Positions 8,233 through 17,184 of a DNA stretch of 64,000 nt are shown piece after piece. Source of the DNA: Azoarcus sp031546845 (lineage in GTDB: Bacteria; Pseudomonadota; Gammaproteobacteria; Burkholderiales; Rhodocyclaceae). Location: the NCBI GenBank assembly GCA_031546845.1, contig JAVBJT010000026.1, positions 46,351-110,350 of the forward strand, given 5' to 3'. The position numbers and the translations under genes are program-made. Each line of letters begins with the position of its first letter. The first letter of the stretch is position 1. Below the pieces are notes generated by a model. That model had not been told where the DNA came from. It worked only from the letters and a program-made list of their open reading frames with translations, and searched no databases.

Positions 8233-9204
8233 TCAATCGACGTAAGGGCTGATGGCCTTCGGGCTTGATTTAACAGTCCAATTCAATCCAGCAAGAACAC
8301 CGCCCCCGATACACTTCAGCTCCTCCGCTTTATCAACAGCCTTATAAAGATAAAACGGCATTCTGATTAAAATACGCAATGCATCCCGTACCTTCCACCA
8401 GAGCGGCACATAAGCGCGCCGATAAAGCCATATCGCATTACGGTAAAAGAAATAATGCCTTCTTGACGAATGAATATTCAGATATCGATTAAAAAAGGGC
8501 ACTTTTACCGAACTTTCGCCAATTCGATGAGCCATGCGCGCGACAGAAACGCCCACACACGTGTAGCCCTTGGCTCTTGCCCGCCAACCCCACTCAATGT
8601 CGACATAGTCGATGAACAAACTCTCGTCCATCAAACCGATTTCTTCCAAAGCCTTTGCCGGAAGCAAAATCCCGGAGCTGATAAGATAATCGGCATAAAC
8701 ATGAGAGGCATCCGGGGCCGGCATCTGACGCAAAATCCGCCACCCCGCCAAGCGCATAAACGGTAAATTATTGCCTGTTTTTATATCGACGCAAGAAGGC
8801 CCCAGGCCCGCAATTCTGACCGGCGCTTCGTGTTCGGCGTGATTCTCTTCCCGCAATATTTTTTCTTCGGCGGCAAGTAGCATTCCTATCATGTCCGGCG
8901 CCGGCAAGCTGTCATGGTCGTACAATGCAACGTGGCTCGCACCGCCCGCCAACGCCCGGCGAATCCCAATGTTTTGCGCTGCGGCAACCCCGAGGTTTGC
9001 ACCATTCAAAATAAGCCCGGTGCGTGGGCCGCACAATGTCTTTAGCCATGCGCAAGCCGTGACATCCGAGCCATTATCGACCAGCAGTACATGCTCGACT
9101 TGCGGCACAAGCACAGCAATCAGATTGCTCAAGTCTTCACGATTTGGGTTAAAGCAAACGACGACAGCGTGAACACGGGCAGAAGAAGCTTGAATATGCT
9201 CCAT
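8233..9204 (-). CDS. Rhamnosyltransferase-like family 2 glycosyltransferase
   Basis: A 323-residue GT-A fold enzyme with VHAVVVCFNPNREDL, VLLVDNGS and NGANLGVAAAQNIGI at the N-terminus, YDHDSLP as the DXD-type motif (about residue 95) and FIDYVDIEWGWRARAKGY (about residues 195-212). This pattern matches the TIGR01556-type rhamnosyltransferases of O-antigen synthesis. It stands alone between dgkA and a lipoprotein gene and has visibly lower G+C than its neighbours: the 60 bases from 8341 contain only 23 G or C. That suggests horizontal acquisition. The acceptor and donor are not known. Confidence 0.85.
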   Translation of the reverse strand: MEHIQASSARVHAVVVCFNPNREDLSNLIAVLVPQVEHVLLVDNGSDVTACAWLKTLCGPRTGLILNGANLGVAAAQNIGIRRALAGGASHVALYDHDSLPAPDMIGMLLAAEEKILREENHAEHEAPVRIAGLGPSCVDIKTGNNLPFMRLAGWRILRQMPAPDASHVYADYLISSGILLPAKALEEIGLMDESLFIDYVDIEWGWRARAKGYTCVGVSVARMAHRIGESSVKVPFFNRYLNIHSSRRHYFFYRNAIWLYRRAYVPLWWKVRDALRILIRMPFYLYKAVDKAEELKCIGGGVLAGLNWTVKSSPKAISPYVD

Positions 9205-9255
9205 TTACCAAGCGTCTCTTAGAGCAATTGAAATATTGATTTCACGAAAACCCTT

Positions 9256-9273
9256 CAACCTCATATAAGGTTG
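9256..9273. repeat. Inverted repeat CAACCT-N6-AGGTTG upstream of the low-G+C glycosyltransferase
   Basis: A perfect 6-bp inverted repeat around CATATA lies 52 bases before the glycosyltransferase start. It could be an operator or a short hairpin. Apart from this, nothing was recognised in the roughly 220 bases between the glycosyltransferase and the lipoprotein gene, which is also relatively A+T-rich. Confidence 0.3.
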
Positions 9274-9423
9274 ACTATCCGCTCTAGCCTTTTCGATGAG
9301 CAATACAGCACTCCGTTGCACGAGGCGAGGCAGTTCAGCGGATTGCCTTGAGCGTAATCTGTCGATGGTGGAAACAACACGTCATCGTAACGCCACCGCG
9401 GCAATACCAAACGACATTCCCGG

Positions 9424-9894
9424 TTATCGCGCGATTCGCGTCACGCCCGCATCGCGCAAGACACGCACACGCTCGCCAGCGGTAAAACGCTCACCTTCGT
9501 CTTCCTGTATCACAGCCAGATATTGCTCATTATCGAGCCGCACCGTGATTTCAAGGCCCGGTTTGCGCGTCACCCCTTCTTCAATCGCCGATCCTGCAAT
9601 ACCGCCGACAACCACGCCAACCACCGCGCCAATCGCCGACTCGCGATGGCCGCCGATCGAACTGCCGGCAATACCACCAATCGCCGCGCCGGATAACGCA
9701 CCAATCGGCGTTTTGGTGCCCTCGATCTGCACCGGCCGCACCGATTCCACCGTGGCGAACTGCACTATCATGGCCCGCTTGGCCTCGTCGCGGGAGTAAG
9801 TTCCGCCCCCCTGCCCCGCAGCGCAACCCAGCAAGACGAACGCGGCAAACGCCGCACTTAGTACGGTACGCGCCTTGGATGAGTTCTTCACCAT
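9424..9894 (-). CDS. Glycine-zipper outer-membrane lipoprotein, SlyB/Pcp-like
   Basis: A 156-residue protein with a signal peptide ending in the lipobox LLGC (about residues 21-24). It contains a glycine-zipper segment with repeated GxxxG spacing (about residues 65-104, including ALSGAAIGGIAGSSIGG and VVGVVVGGIAGSA) and a C-terminal basic-charged beta segment ending RVRVLRDAGVTRIAR. This matches the SlyB/PcP family of outer-membrane lipoproteins. The start codon lies inside the last codons of the kinase gene, so it is probably co-translated with it. Confidence 0.85.
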   Translation of the reverse strand: MVKNSSKARTVLSAAFAAFVLLGCAAGQGGGTYSRDEAKRAMIVQFATVESVRPVQIEGTKTPIGALSGAAIGGIAGSSIGGHRESAIGAVVGVVVGGIAGSAIEEGVTRKPGLEITVRLDNEQYLAVIQEDEGERFTAGERVRVLRDAGVTRIAR

Positions 9895-10838
9895 GGCATT
9901 TCCCCAAAAGCCGAACGATAGCGCTCGGCGATATCGTCCTTCGAAGGACAGTGATTCTGCCCGCCTCGATGGGCAATCTTAATCGACCCCATGACAGCGG
10001 CAAGCCGGCCGCTACGCACCCAATCCCAACCGCTGGCCAAACCGTAAAGCAGCCCCGCGCGATAAGCATCGCCGCAACCCGTTGGGTCAACTGTGCTTTC
10101 AGCCAATACCGCGGGAATTTCCAGCCGTGTATCCGCGCGGAGAATATGCGACCCCTGTGCGCCCAAAGTCACCACCAACGTTCCACTTTTGGTAGCGGCA
10201 GCAAGTTGCTCAAGCGAACAATCGGTTTTTTCGCTCATGAGGCGAGCCTCATAATCGTTAACCGTGCAGCTATGGGCCTGCTTCAGGCAATGCAGCAAGT
10301 CGTCGCCAGAGAAAATAGGTAGCGCCTGACCCGGATCGAAAACAAAGGGGACACCGGCCGCGGCAAACTCTTCAACGTGCGCGAGCATGCCATCCCGGCT
10401 ATCGGGCGCGACAATACCGAAATTCACACCGCTAACATCAGCCGCCTGCCCGACGCGGCTCAGATGCGAATGCATCATCGCGCCGGGATGGAAGGCAGTG
10501 ATCTGATTGTCGTCCAGATCCGTGGTGATAAAAGCCTGGGCGGTATACGTGCCGGGTACGTGCCGGACAAAGTCCTGGCGCAAGCCAAGCGCATCCAGCC
10601 GGGCACGGTAGTCGCCAGCATCGTCACCAACGGTAGCAACGATCAGCGGATCGGCCCCGAGCAAACTGAGGTTGTAAGCGATGTTGCCGGCACACCCACC
10701 AAACTCGCGCCGCAAATCGGGCACGAGGAAGGACACATTCAGAATATGGATTTGCTCGGGCAGGATGTGGTTTTTGAATCGATCATGAAAAACCATGATC
10801 GAGTCATAAGCAACCGAACCGCAGACGAAAATAGACAT
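9888..10838 (-). CDS. PfkB-family carbohydrate/adenosine kinase
   Basis: A 316-residue ribokinase-fold kinase. The start MSIFVCGSVAYDSIMVF is typical, and a GTG at 10853 is less likely. Substrate-side signature REFGGCAGNIAYNLSLLG lies at about residues 45-62, and the anion-hole and catalytic-base signature DPTGCGDAYRAGLLYG at about residues 248-263. The TGCGD form is frequent in the adenosine-kinase-like branch, so adenosine or a related nucleoside is a reasonable substrate guess. The stop overlaps the lipoprotein start by 7 bases. Confidence 0.85.
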   Translation of the reverse strand: MSIFVCGSVAYDSIMVFHDRFKNHILPEQIHILNVSFLVPDLRREFGGCAGNIAYNLSLLGADPLIVATVGDDAGDYRARLDALGLRQDFVRHVPGTYTAQAFITTDLDDNQITAFHPGAMMHSHLSRVGQAADVSGVNFGIVAPDSRDGMLAHVEEFAAAGVPFVFDPGQALPIFSGDDLLHCLKQAHSCTVNDYEARLMSEKTDCSLEQLAAATKSGTLVVTLGAQGSHILRADTRLEIPAVLAESTVDPTGCGDAYRAGLLYGLASGWDWVRSGRLAAVMGSIKIAHRGGQNHCPSKDDIAERYRSAFGEMPW

Positions 10839-10867
10839 GACAGATACACGCACGAACGCAATGGCGC

Positions 10868-10873
10868 ATTATA
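10868..10873 (-). promoter_or_regulatory. Perfect -10 box (TATAAT) for the kinase-lipoprotein pair
   Basis: On the minus strand TATAAT lies 30 bases before the kinase ATG, flanked by GCGC on both sides. No good -35 hexamer is visible 16-18 bases upstream, so it may depend on an activator or be a weak promoter. The position in a short intergenic gap supports the assignment. Confidence 0.45.
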
Positions 10874-10913
10874 GGCGCATCCCCCGTGTTCGCGCCGCCC
10901 CGGCAGAAAGCGG

Positions 10914-11330
10914 CTAAGTGGATAAAGCCGTGCGCAGCCGCACCGCCATGTCCTCCAAAGCCTCGCGCGGGGGATTTTTTACCGGCCATGCGAGATCCAT
11001 ACCGTCACCCACCCAGCGCGGCAAGACATGGATGTGGAAATGGAACACCGTCTGCGCGCCAGCCTTTTCATTGGCCTGGAACAGCGTCACACCCTCACAA
11101 CCGAATGCTGTTTTGGCCGCTTGCGCCATACGCGTGGCGGTACGAAACACCGCCCCGGCAAGATCGGCATCGAGCGTGTAAATGTTCTCCCGGTGCGGCT
11201 TCACGAGCACCAGCATGTGCCCCGGATTGACCGACTGGATATCCATGATCGCTAAGGTCAGATCGTCCTCGTACACCTTCGATGCGGGCAATTCACCCCG
11301 CACGATGCGGCAAAAAACGCAGTTATCCAT
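10914..11330 (-). CDS. HIT-family nucleotide hydrolase/transferase
   Basis: A 138-residue histidine-triad protein. The start MDNCVFCRIVRGELPASKVYED follows AAGGAG at ideal spacing, deciding against the longer frame. The catalytic triad is HFHIHVLPRW at about residues 97-106. Related bacterial HIT proteins hydrolyse adenosine phosphoramidates or dinucleotides. It lies next to apaH, another enzyme of dinucleotide turnover, which makes a nucleotide-clearing role plausible though unproven. Confidence 0.9.
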   Translation of the reverse strand: MDNCVFCRIVRGELPASKVYEDDLTLAIMDIQSVNPGHMLVLVKPHRENIYTLDADLAGAVFRTATRMAQAAKTAFGCEGVTLFQANEKAGAQTVFHFHIHVLPRWVGDGMDLAWPVKNPPREALEDMAVRLRTALST

Positions 11331-11390
11331 TTTTCTCCTTATGTGCTTTTTTACCCACTCCTGCCGCAATGCCCCACCGGCATCCCAGGC

Positions 11391-12188
11391 TCAAACCTTC
11401 GCCTGAAACACCTCACCATCGTCGAGGCGTAGCGCGGTTAAATCCCCTCCCCAAACGCAGCCGGAATCGAGGGCGATCACGCCATCGCCACGATAAAACC
11501 CCAGCGCCGACCAATGTCCACAAACGATCGTGTGCGTATGCGATAAACGCCCCGGCACGCGAAACCACGGCATTGTGCCCAGCGGCGTCTGATCCGGCGA
11601 CCCCTTGGCGTGCAAAACCATACGTCCATCCAAGGTGCAAAAACGCAAGCGCGTCAGAGCGTTGACGATCACCCGCATGCGATCCCACCCAGAGAGCTCA
11701 TCCGACCAGCTCTCCGGACGATTGCCGGCCAGGTGATGCAAAAAGACGCCCGCCTCCGGCCCCGTCAGTGCGGCACCCACCTCGCCAGCCAAAGCCAGCG
11801 CCTGCGTAATCGACCATCCGGGTAACAGACCGGCATGAAGCAAGGCGTAATCGCCCTCGACATGCATCAACGGTCTCTGTGCCAGCCAACCGAGCAGTTC
11901 TTCACGGTCGGGCGCGGCCAGTATCTGCGACAAAGTATCGCCCTTACCTTGCCGTGCAACGCCCGCGGCCAGCATCAGCAGATAAAGATCATGATTGCCG
12001 AGCACAACTGTCGCGGCATCCCCCAAATCACGCAAAAAACGCAGCGCCTGCAAAGACGCAGGCCCACGATTGACGATGTCGCCGACCACCCACAACCGGT
12101 CGACAGCGGGATCGAATGCGCACAGATCGAGGATGCGAAGCAGCGCCGACTGGCAGCCTTGAATATCGCCGACAGCGTAAATAGCCAT
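11391..12188 (-). CDS. apaH: Symmetrical bis(5'-nucleosyl)-tetraphosphatase
   Basis: Hydrolyses Ap4A to two ADP. The 265-residue calcineurin-type phosphoesterase has all metal-binding motifs in order: GDIQGC (about residues 7-12), GDIVNRGP (36-43) and GNHD (64-67), followed by HAGLLPGW. The length is normal. It lies 33 bases after the WbpM-like gene on the same strand and may be read from that polysaccharide transcript. Confidence 0.95.
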   Translation of the reverse strand: MAIYAVGDIQGCQSALLRILDLCAFDPAVDRLWVVGDIVNRGPASLQALRFLRDLGDAATVVLGNHDLYLLMLAAGVARQGKGDTLSQILAAPDREELLGWLAQRPLMHVEGDYALLHAGLLPGWSITQALALAGEVGAALTGPEAGVFLHHLAGNRPESWSDELSGWDRMRVIVNALTRLRFCTLDGRMVLHAKGSPDQTPLGTMPWFRVPGRLSHTHTIVCGHWSALGFYRGDGVIALDSGCVWGGDLTALRLDDGEVFQAKV

Positions 12189-12221
12189 TAAGCTCAGCGC
12201 CTTCCGAATGCCGTCAAGCGC

Positions 12222-14096
12222 TCAAGCCCGCTTCGCCGCGCCACCATCGACGACCGTCAGCAAAGGGCGGCGCAGCAGCGGCTGGTATTCCTCGATCCAT
12301 TGCGCCAATGCGGTTTTCACCTCGTCGTCGGACAGCAAGCGAGACTGCACCAGCCAAGGCAATACCGTTTCGAGGAAATTCGATGGCACTTTGCGCGCCT
12401 TCGCCACCCGCAGCTTGGGATGCGGCGTTTTCCGCGTATGCTCTTCGTCGGCCAGCAGTTCTTCGTACAGCTTTTCGCCGGGACGCAGGCCGGTGTATTC
12501 GATCCGTATATCGTCCTCGGTATAGCCCGACAATCGAATCATATTGCGCGCCAGATCGACGATGCGAACGGGTTCGCCCATCTCCATGACGAAAATCTCC
12601 CCGCCCTCGCCCATCGTCGCCGCTTGCAACACCAATTGCACCGCTTCGTCGACCGACATGAAATAGCGGGTAATTTCCGGATGTGTGACCGTCACCGGGC
12701 CGCCGCGAGCGATCTGTTCCTGAAACAGCGGGATAACGCTACCAGTGCTGCCAAGCACATTGCCAAAGCGCACCATTTCAAACTGCGTCCGGCTCACACC
12801 GCCATGCATGGCCTGACAGATCATTTCCGCAAGGCGCTTGGTCGCCCCCATGACATTGGTCGGATTCACCGCCTTGTCGGTCGAAATCAGAATGAAGCGT
12901 TCGATTTCGAACTCACACGCCACGCTGCTGAGAATGTAGGTACCCAGCACGTTGTTGCGCACCGCCTGCCACGCATTGTCGACTTCCAGCATCGGCACAT
13001 GCTTGTACGCAGCAGCGTGGAACACGATGTGCGGGCCATGCTGCCGAAATATCTCGCGCAAACGCTCGCGGTCTTTCACATCGCCCAAAATCGGCACAAC
13101 AGCCAAGCCCGGGCGGTGCTGCCGGCACCACTGCTCGATCGAATACAGCGCGAACTCGCTTTGCTCCAGCAAAACCAGCTTGGCCGGTTGAAAGCGCGCT
13201 AGTTGCTGACATAGTTCGGAACCGATCGACCCCCCCGCTCCGGTCACAACCACAACCTTGTCCTTGAGCAACGCCTGTACATGCGGCGTATCGATCCAGA
13301 CCGGATCGCGCCCGAGCAAATCGCCGATTTCCACGCGGCGGACATGGGATACCGTGACCAGCCCCGCCATCACATCTTCCACCCGCGGCACCGTCAGCGT
13401 TTCGACCCCTGCCTGCATTGCAAGCTGCGTCGCCACCCTGCGCGCCTCCTCGGACGCGGAGGGAATGGCGAGAATCGCATGCTTGGCATGGTGATTTTTT
13501 GCCACCTCGGCCAAAGCGCTCATCGGCCCAAGCACACGGCATCCGCCGATATCCCGTCCCCATTTGCCACGGTCGTCATCGAGCAGGCCAACTACCCGCC
13601 AGGCGTCGCTCTGGCTCAGTTCCCTGACCAGCATTGCCGCTGTCCGGCCAGCACCGACGACAACGACCGGCCGCCCCGCATCCATCTGATTGCCATGCAA
13701 ATGGCCTTCTTTCCATAAGCGGTATATCACCCGCCCACCGCCCATGAGCATGATGAGGGACATCGGATAGAGCGCGAACACAGACCGCGGCACCGCCGGC
13801 TCTGGGTGAAACATGACCACAAACACAGCAAGCGCGAGCACCGAGCCCCCGATTGCACGAAGCAGCCGTTTCAGATCGGGCAGACTGGCGAACACCCACA
13901 AGCCACGATACAGACCGGCCCAGCGGCACAACAGCGCATGAAACGGCAACAGCCAAAGCGCGCCCAGCCAAAACGTCACGGCATATTCCGGCTGCCAGGT
14001 GAAGTTGAAGCGGAGCAGAAATCCACCCATCCAAGCGATGAGGGCGCATGCGAGATCGAAAACGAATACCAGGGCAGAACGATTGATCGCTATCAT
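12222..14096 (-). CDS. wbpM: Membrane nucleoside-diphosphate-sugar 4,6-dehydratase (WbpM/PglF/CapD family)
   Basis: A 624-residue protein with four hydrophobic helices at the N-terminus (about residues 5-110), a first Rossmann-like domain with VVVVGAGRTAAMLVREL (about 140), and an extended SDR domain with VTGAGGSIGSELCQQL (about residue 288). The active site reads STDKAVNPTNVMGATKR, i.e. a Ser-Met-Lys type triad in which the usual SDR Tyr is Met, as known for WbpM/PglF. Such enzymes convert UDP-GlcNAc to the 4-keto-6-deoxy sugar. Start is uncertain: ATG 14096, ATG 14114 and TTG 14123 are possible and none has a strong ribosome binding site. Confidence 0.9.
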   Translation of the reverse strand: MIAINRSALVFVFDLACALIAWMGGFLLRFNFTWQPEYAVTFWLGALWLLPFHALLCRWAGLYRGLWVFASLPDLKRLLRAIGGSVLALAVFVVMFHPEPAVPRSVFALYPMSLIMLMGGGRVIYRLWKEGHLHGNQMDAGRPVVVVGAGRTAAMLVRELSQSDAWRVVGLLDDDRGKWGRDIGGCRVLGPMSALAEVAKNHHAKHAILAIPSASEEARRVATQLAMQAGVETLTVPRVEDVMAGLVTVSHVRRVEIGDLLGRDPVWIDTPHVQALLKDKVVVVTGAGGSIGSELCQQLARFQPAKLVLLEQSEFALYSIEQWCRQHRPGLAVVPILGDVKDRERLREIFRQHGPHIVFHAAAYKHVPMLEVDNAWQAVRNNVLGTYILSSVACEFEIERFILISTDKAVNPTNVMGATKRLAEMICQAMHGGVSRTQFEMVRFGNVLGSTGSVIPLFQEQIARGGPVTVTHPEITRYFMSVDEAVQLVLQAATMGEGGEIFVMEMGEPVRIVDLARNMIRLSGYTEDDIRIEYTGLRPGEKLYEELLADEEHTRKTPHPKLRVAKARKVPSNFLETVLPWLVQSRLLSDDEVKTALAQWIEEYQPLLRRPLLTVVDGGAAKRA

Positions 14097-14249
14097 CAAG
14101 AATCCGCAATGCATGCGCTGCAACCAGAAGGGAGCGCGTTTGGACGGGCTGGGAGCTCCGTTTTTTTCATCCCTGCACTCCGTTTATTTTCAGTCGGTAC
14201 TTGGCCGGTCGTGCTTAACGATCGTCTGCTCAATGTCATCGCTCGCACA

Positions 14250-15239
14250 CTAAGCCTCTGCACAAGCGCGCGCGCCATGAGTCCGCCAGCGGCAATCGAT
14301 CCACAAGCCTAGCGCGAAAATCGCCGTAAAGCAGATTGCGATTGTAACCGCTCTCAACATCCCACTCTCATGCACCGCCAACAAAGCGCCGCCGGCGCAC
14401 AAGAGCATGACGAAATAATAGATAAACGCAGTCCGTACATGCCCGAACCCACTGCGCACCAAACGCTGATAATAGTGATCGCGGTGTGCCTCCCAAAAAC
14501 GCTCCCGGTGCCAGATCCGGCGCCCCAGCGTTACCGACGCATCGGCGATAAACGGGGCGAAAACCACAACGGGAAACCAGCCTGGCCAAGCACCCGCCGT
14601 CCATCCCGCCACGCCGAGCGCGCCAGCCATGAAACCGCATGGAACGGAGCCGGCATCGCCGAGGAAAACACGGGCTTGCGGAAAATTAAATAGCAGAAAA
14701 CCCGTACTCGCCCCCGCCAACGCAACCGAGGCAAACGCCAAGCCGCTTTCCCCCGCCAAGACCGCGGAACAGGCATAAGCCAGAAACCCGCTCACAGCCA
14801 TTCCCCCGGCCATCCCGTTGGAGCCATCCATAAAATTGAACAGATTGATACCCCAGGCCACGGTAATCGACAATCCCACCAGCAAGGCAAGCGGCTGCCA
14901 ACCCAACACACTCCCCAGGCAAAGCCCGGCGACGCAAAGGTGCAACGCCAGGCGTAATACGGAAGGCACCCCCCAACGGTCGTCGAAATAGGACACCGCC
15001 GCCAGCACCAAAACGCCACCACTCAGCCAAACCCCGCCCCCCGTCCACACGCCGCACAGCAACGCTGCCGGCACAACCCCCCAACCACCAATGCGCGGAA
15101 TCGGGTGAACATGCAAGGAGCGGTGATTCGGCTCATCCAGCGCGATGCGCCAGGCCAGGCCTGAACGCAGCAGCAGCGCGATTCCCGCCGCGGAACACAT
15201 TGCCGCGACGGCAAACCGGACGATCAATTCAATCAACAT
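14250..15239 (-). CDS. wbpL: Undecaprenyl-phosphate sugar-1-phosphate transferase (WecA/WbpL family, GT4 type)
   Basis: A polytopic inner-membrane enzyme of 329 residues with about ten hydrophobic segments. Family motifs are present: SYFDDRWGVP (the DD pair), LFNFMDGSNGMAGG, VFLGDAGSVP and AHRDHYYQRL. It transfers a sugar-1-phosphate to undecaprenyl phosphate, starting a glycan. With a 4,6-dehydratase and an epimerase/reductase beside it, the sugar is likely a FucNAc or QuiNAc type, as for WbpL. The start overlaps the upstream stop (TGATG); a GTG one codon earlier is possible. Confidence 0.9.
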   Translation of the reverse strand: MLIELIVRFAVAAMCSAAGIALLLRSGLAWRIALDEPNHRSLHVHPIPRIGGWGVVPAALLCGVWTGGGVWLSGGVLVLAAVSYFDDRWGVPSVLRLALHLCVAGLCLGSVLGWQPLALLVGLSITVAWGINLFNFMDGSNGMAGGMAVSGFLAYACSAVLAGESGLAFASVALAGASTGFLLFNFPQARVFLGDAGSVPCGFMAGALGVAGWTAGAWPGWFPVVVFAPFIADASVTLGRRIWHRERFWEAHRDHYYQRLVRSGFGHVRTAFIYYFVMLLCAGGALLAVHESGMLRAVTIAICFTAIFALGLWIDCRWRTHGARACAEA

Positions 15240-16213
15240 CACCGCGACGACGCCTGATTGACGGACAACATTTCATGCAACCCCGTGGCTAAATCGATCC
15301 GCGCGGACCACCCCATTTCCCGCCGCATCTTCTCCGCCGAATACCAGGCAGAACCGAGAAGACGATCATAGACTTCGTACCCAAAGGGCAAAGACAAGCC
15401 ACTGGCGGCTGTAGCCAAATCACAACACCACGCCATCCCGCGCAGCGCATGCCATGGAATCCTCACCCGAACCGGCGGTAAACCAAGCGCCTCCCGAATC
15501 GCGTCATACACAGCCCGCCCCGAATAGACTCCGGCATGCGCAAGAATGTAAGCCTCGCATGCCCCTGGCTGGCCGGCCCGCTCACCCGCCAGCCGCAGTG
15601 CGGCAACCACATCATCCACATGCACGAACGAGCGGCGATTTCCTGTTTCCGGCAGAGGAGGAAACGCTCCACCGCGAATCGCCTCGACCATGCGTGGCAA
15701 GTTCCCCCGCCCGCCCGCCCCGTAAACCATCGCGGGGCGCAACGCCACCGCGCTCATGGCTGTGCCGTGGCAAATTCGCGCAAGCGCGACTTCCGCCTCG
15801 TGCTTGGCACGCCCGTAATCCGAATCGGGCGGCACCGGCCATGTTTCGTCGATACAGGCATCGCCTCCCGGCCCCATGGCCTTCACGCTCGATAGCATGA
15901 CGAATGCGCCCACTCCAGCCCTGGCCGCCGCTTCGCCAACCACTTTTACCGCATCGAAATTCCCCGCGCGGTTGAGCGCCGCCATCGCGTCAGGCTTCAT
16001 CCGCATCGCATGGGCAAAACCGGCACAGTGATAAACCGTCGCCACCCCTGCACACGCGCGCGCCGCAGCAGCGGCATCGCAAATATCCCCCACAATGGTT
16101 TCCACGCCAGGCACCGGCCGCCGAGCGAACGCCCGCACCCTGCGGCCGGAAGCCAGCAGAGACGCCAATAAACGCGAACCGATGAACCCCGTCGCGCCCG
16201 TGATCAATTCCAT
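15239..16213 (-). CDS. NAD-dependent sugar epimerase/4-keto reductase (extended SDR, WbpK-like)
   Basis: A 324-residue extended SDR starting MELITGATGFIGSRLLASLL, with the NAD loop GATGFIG at residues 6-12, MLSSVKAMGPGG (active-site Ser region) and DYGRAKHEAEVAL (YxxxK pair near residue 143). Next to the WbpM- and WbpL-like genes it probably reduces the 4-keto-6-deoxy-HexNAc intermediate to the UDP-sugar used for initiation; this is inference from the trio. A longer upstream frame is open, but the glycine loop must lie near the N-terminus, so the ATG at 16213 is chosen. Confidence 0.85.
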   Translation of the reverse strand: MELITGATGFIGSRLLASLLASGRRVRAFARRPVPGVETIVGDICDAAAAARACAGVATVYHCAGFAHAMRMKPDAMAALNRAGNFDAVKVVGEAAARAGVGAFVMLSSVKAMGPGGDACIDETWPVPPDSDYGRAKHEAEVALARICHGTAMSAVALRPAMVYGAGGRGNLPRMVEAIRGGAFPPLPETGNRRSFVHVDDVVAALRLAGERAGQPGACEAYILAHAGVYSGRAVYDAIREALGLPPVRVRIPWHALRGMAWCCDLATAASGLSLPFGYEVYDRLLGSAWYSAEKMRREMGWSARIDLATGLHEMLSVNQASSR

Positions 16214-16217
16214 GCGC

Positions 16218-17036
16218 TTACCACCATTTCCAGCCGTGAGCAGCAAAGAAACGCACAGCAGAACGCGCGAACAAGCCCACATGCCGCCAGCCCTTGGACG
16301 CTGCCCCTCCACCGTGATGGACGATACGCACGGCTGGCACGCAAGCAAGCCGGCCGTGCCCTGCCGCCCGCAAACTCAGATCAAAATCCTCGAAATACAG
16401 AAAGTAGCGCGGATCGAATCCCCCCAGGCTCAGCAAAACCGGTGTTCTGAACAGCATGAAACAGCCGCTGACCACGGTGGGATTCCATAGCACCCCCGCT
16501 CCCGCATCGCGCATCTCGTAATGCGCGATGACGTCCGCGAAACGGCGTCGCACCCACGCCGGCATGAAACCGCGCAACAGCAAAACCACCACCGTCGGGT
16601 AGCGTTTGCACAGGGGTTGCGGACGGCCATCGTCCCAATGCGCGGAAGGCGACAGCAATACGCAATCCGGATGGCAGCGCAAAAAATCGAACGCTTCGCG
16701 CAACGCCTCGGGCGCAAGCTCCACATCCGGATTGAGCACAAGATGAAAATGGCTCGCCAGCTCAGGCAGCGCCAGATTATGGCCGCGCCCGTAGCCCACA
16801 TTGCCCTGCCCATGGATGAGATGGACAGCAAACGCCGTCTTCGACATCTCAACAAGCTCAGTCAGACCGGACGTCCCAGCAGGGGTGTTATCGACCACGA
16901 ACAGATCGCCACCCGTTACATTGGCCTGCACGGCAGCTTCCGCCAAAGTTGCCAAGGTCCGCCGCAACAAGGAAAGGTCGGGGCGATAAACAACGATACT
17001 GACCGAAAGCGACAAACCCTCTCCACCCTCGCTCAA
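16218..17036 (-). CDS. Family 2 glycosyltransferase, rhamnosyltransferase-like (TTG start)
   Basis: A 272-residue GT-A enzyme with LSVSIVVYRPDLSLL, LFVVDNTP, GQGNVGYGRGHNLAL, LNPDVEL (DXD-type position, about residue 102) and DPRYFLYFEDFDLSLRAAG. It is similar in plan to WbbL-like rhamnosyltransferases. The first codon is TTG; GGGAGG stands 6 bases upstream and no ATG is available before the first conserved strand, so TTG is the likely true start. It heads the minus-strand run with the epimerase, WbpL and WbpM genes. Confidence 0.85.
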   Translation of the reverse strand: MSEGGEGLSLSVSIVVYRPDLSLLRRTLATLAEAAVQANVTGGDLFVVDNTPAGTSGLTELVEMSKTAFAVHLIHGQGNVGYGRGHNLALPELASHFHLVLNPDVELAPEALREAFDFLRCHPDCVLLSPSAHWDDGRPQPLCKRYPTVVVLLLRGFMPAWVRRRFADVIAHYEMRDAGAGVLWNPTVVSGCFMLFRTPVLLSLGGFDPRYFLYFEDFDLSLRAAGHGRLACVPAVRIVHHGGGAASKGWRHVGLFARSAVRFFAAHGWKWW

Positions 17037-17184
17037 GCAAACCTCCCAAGATAAAACAAAGGTGAAGAGCGGCGCACAATCGCGTAACGACTCCCCTGTT
17101 CCACACCCTCATGCTCCATCATGCTAAATTTCCGCTTTTTGATTGTCGGGCGGAATTATCAACGCTCGCCCAAGAGCCTGATTC

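Noticed and set aside
16214..16348. 45-residue N-terminal extension of the epimerase
   Set aside because: It overlaps the GT2 coding sequence and would put the NAD glycine loop far from the N-terminus.
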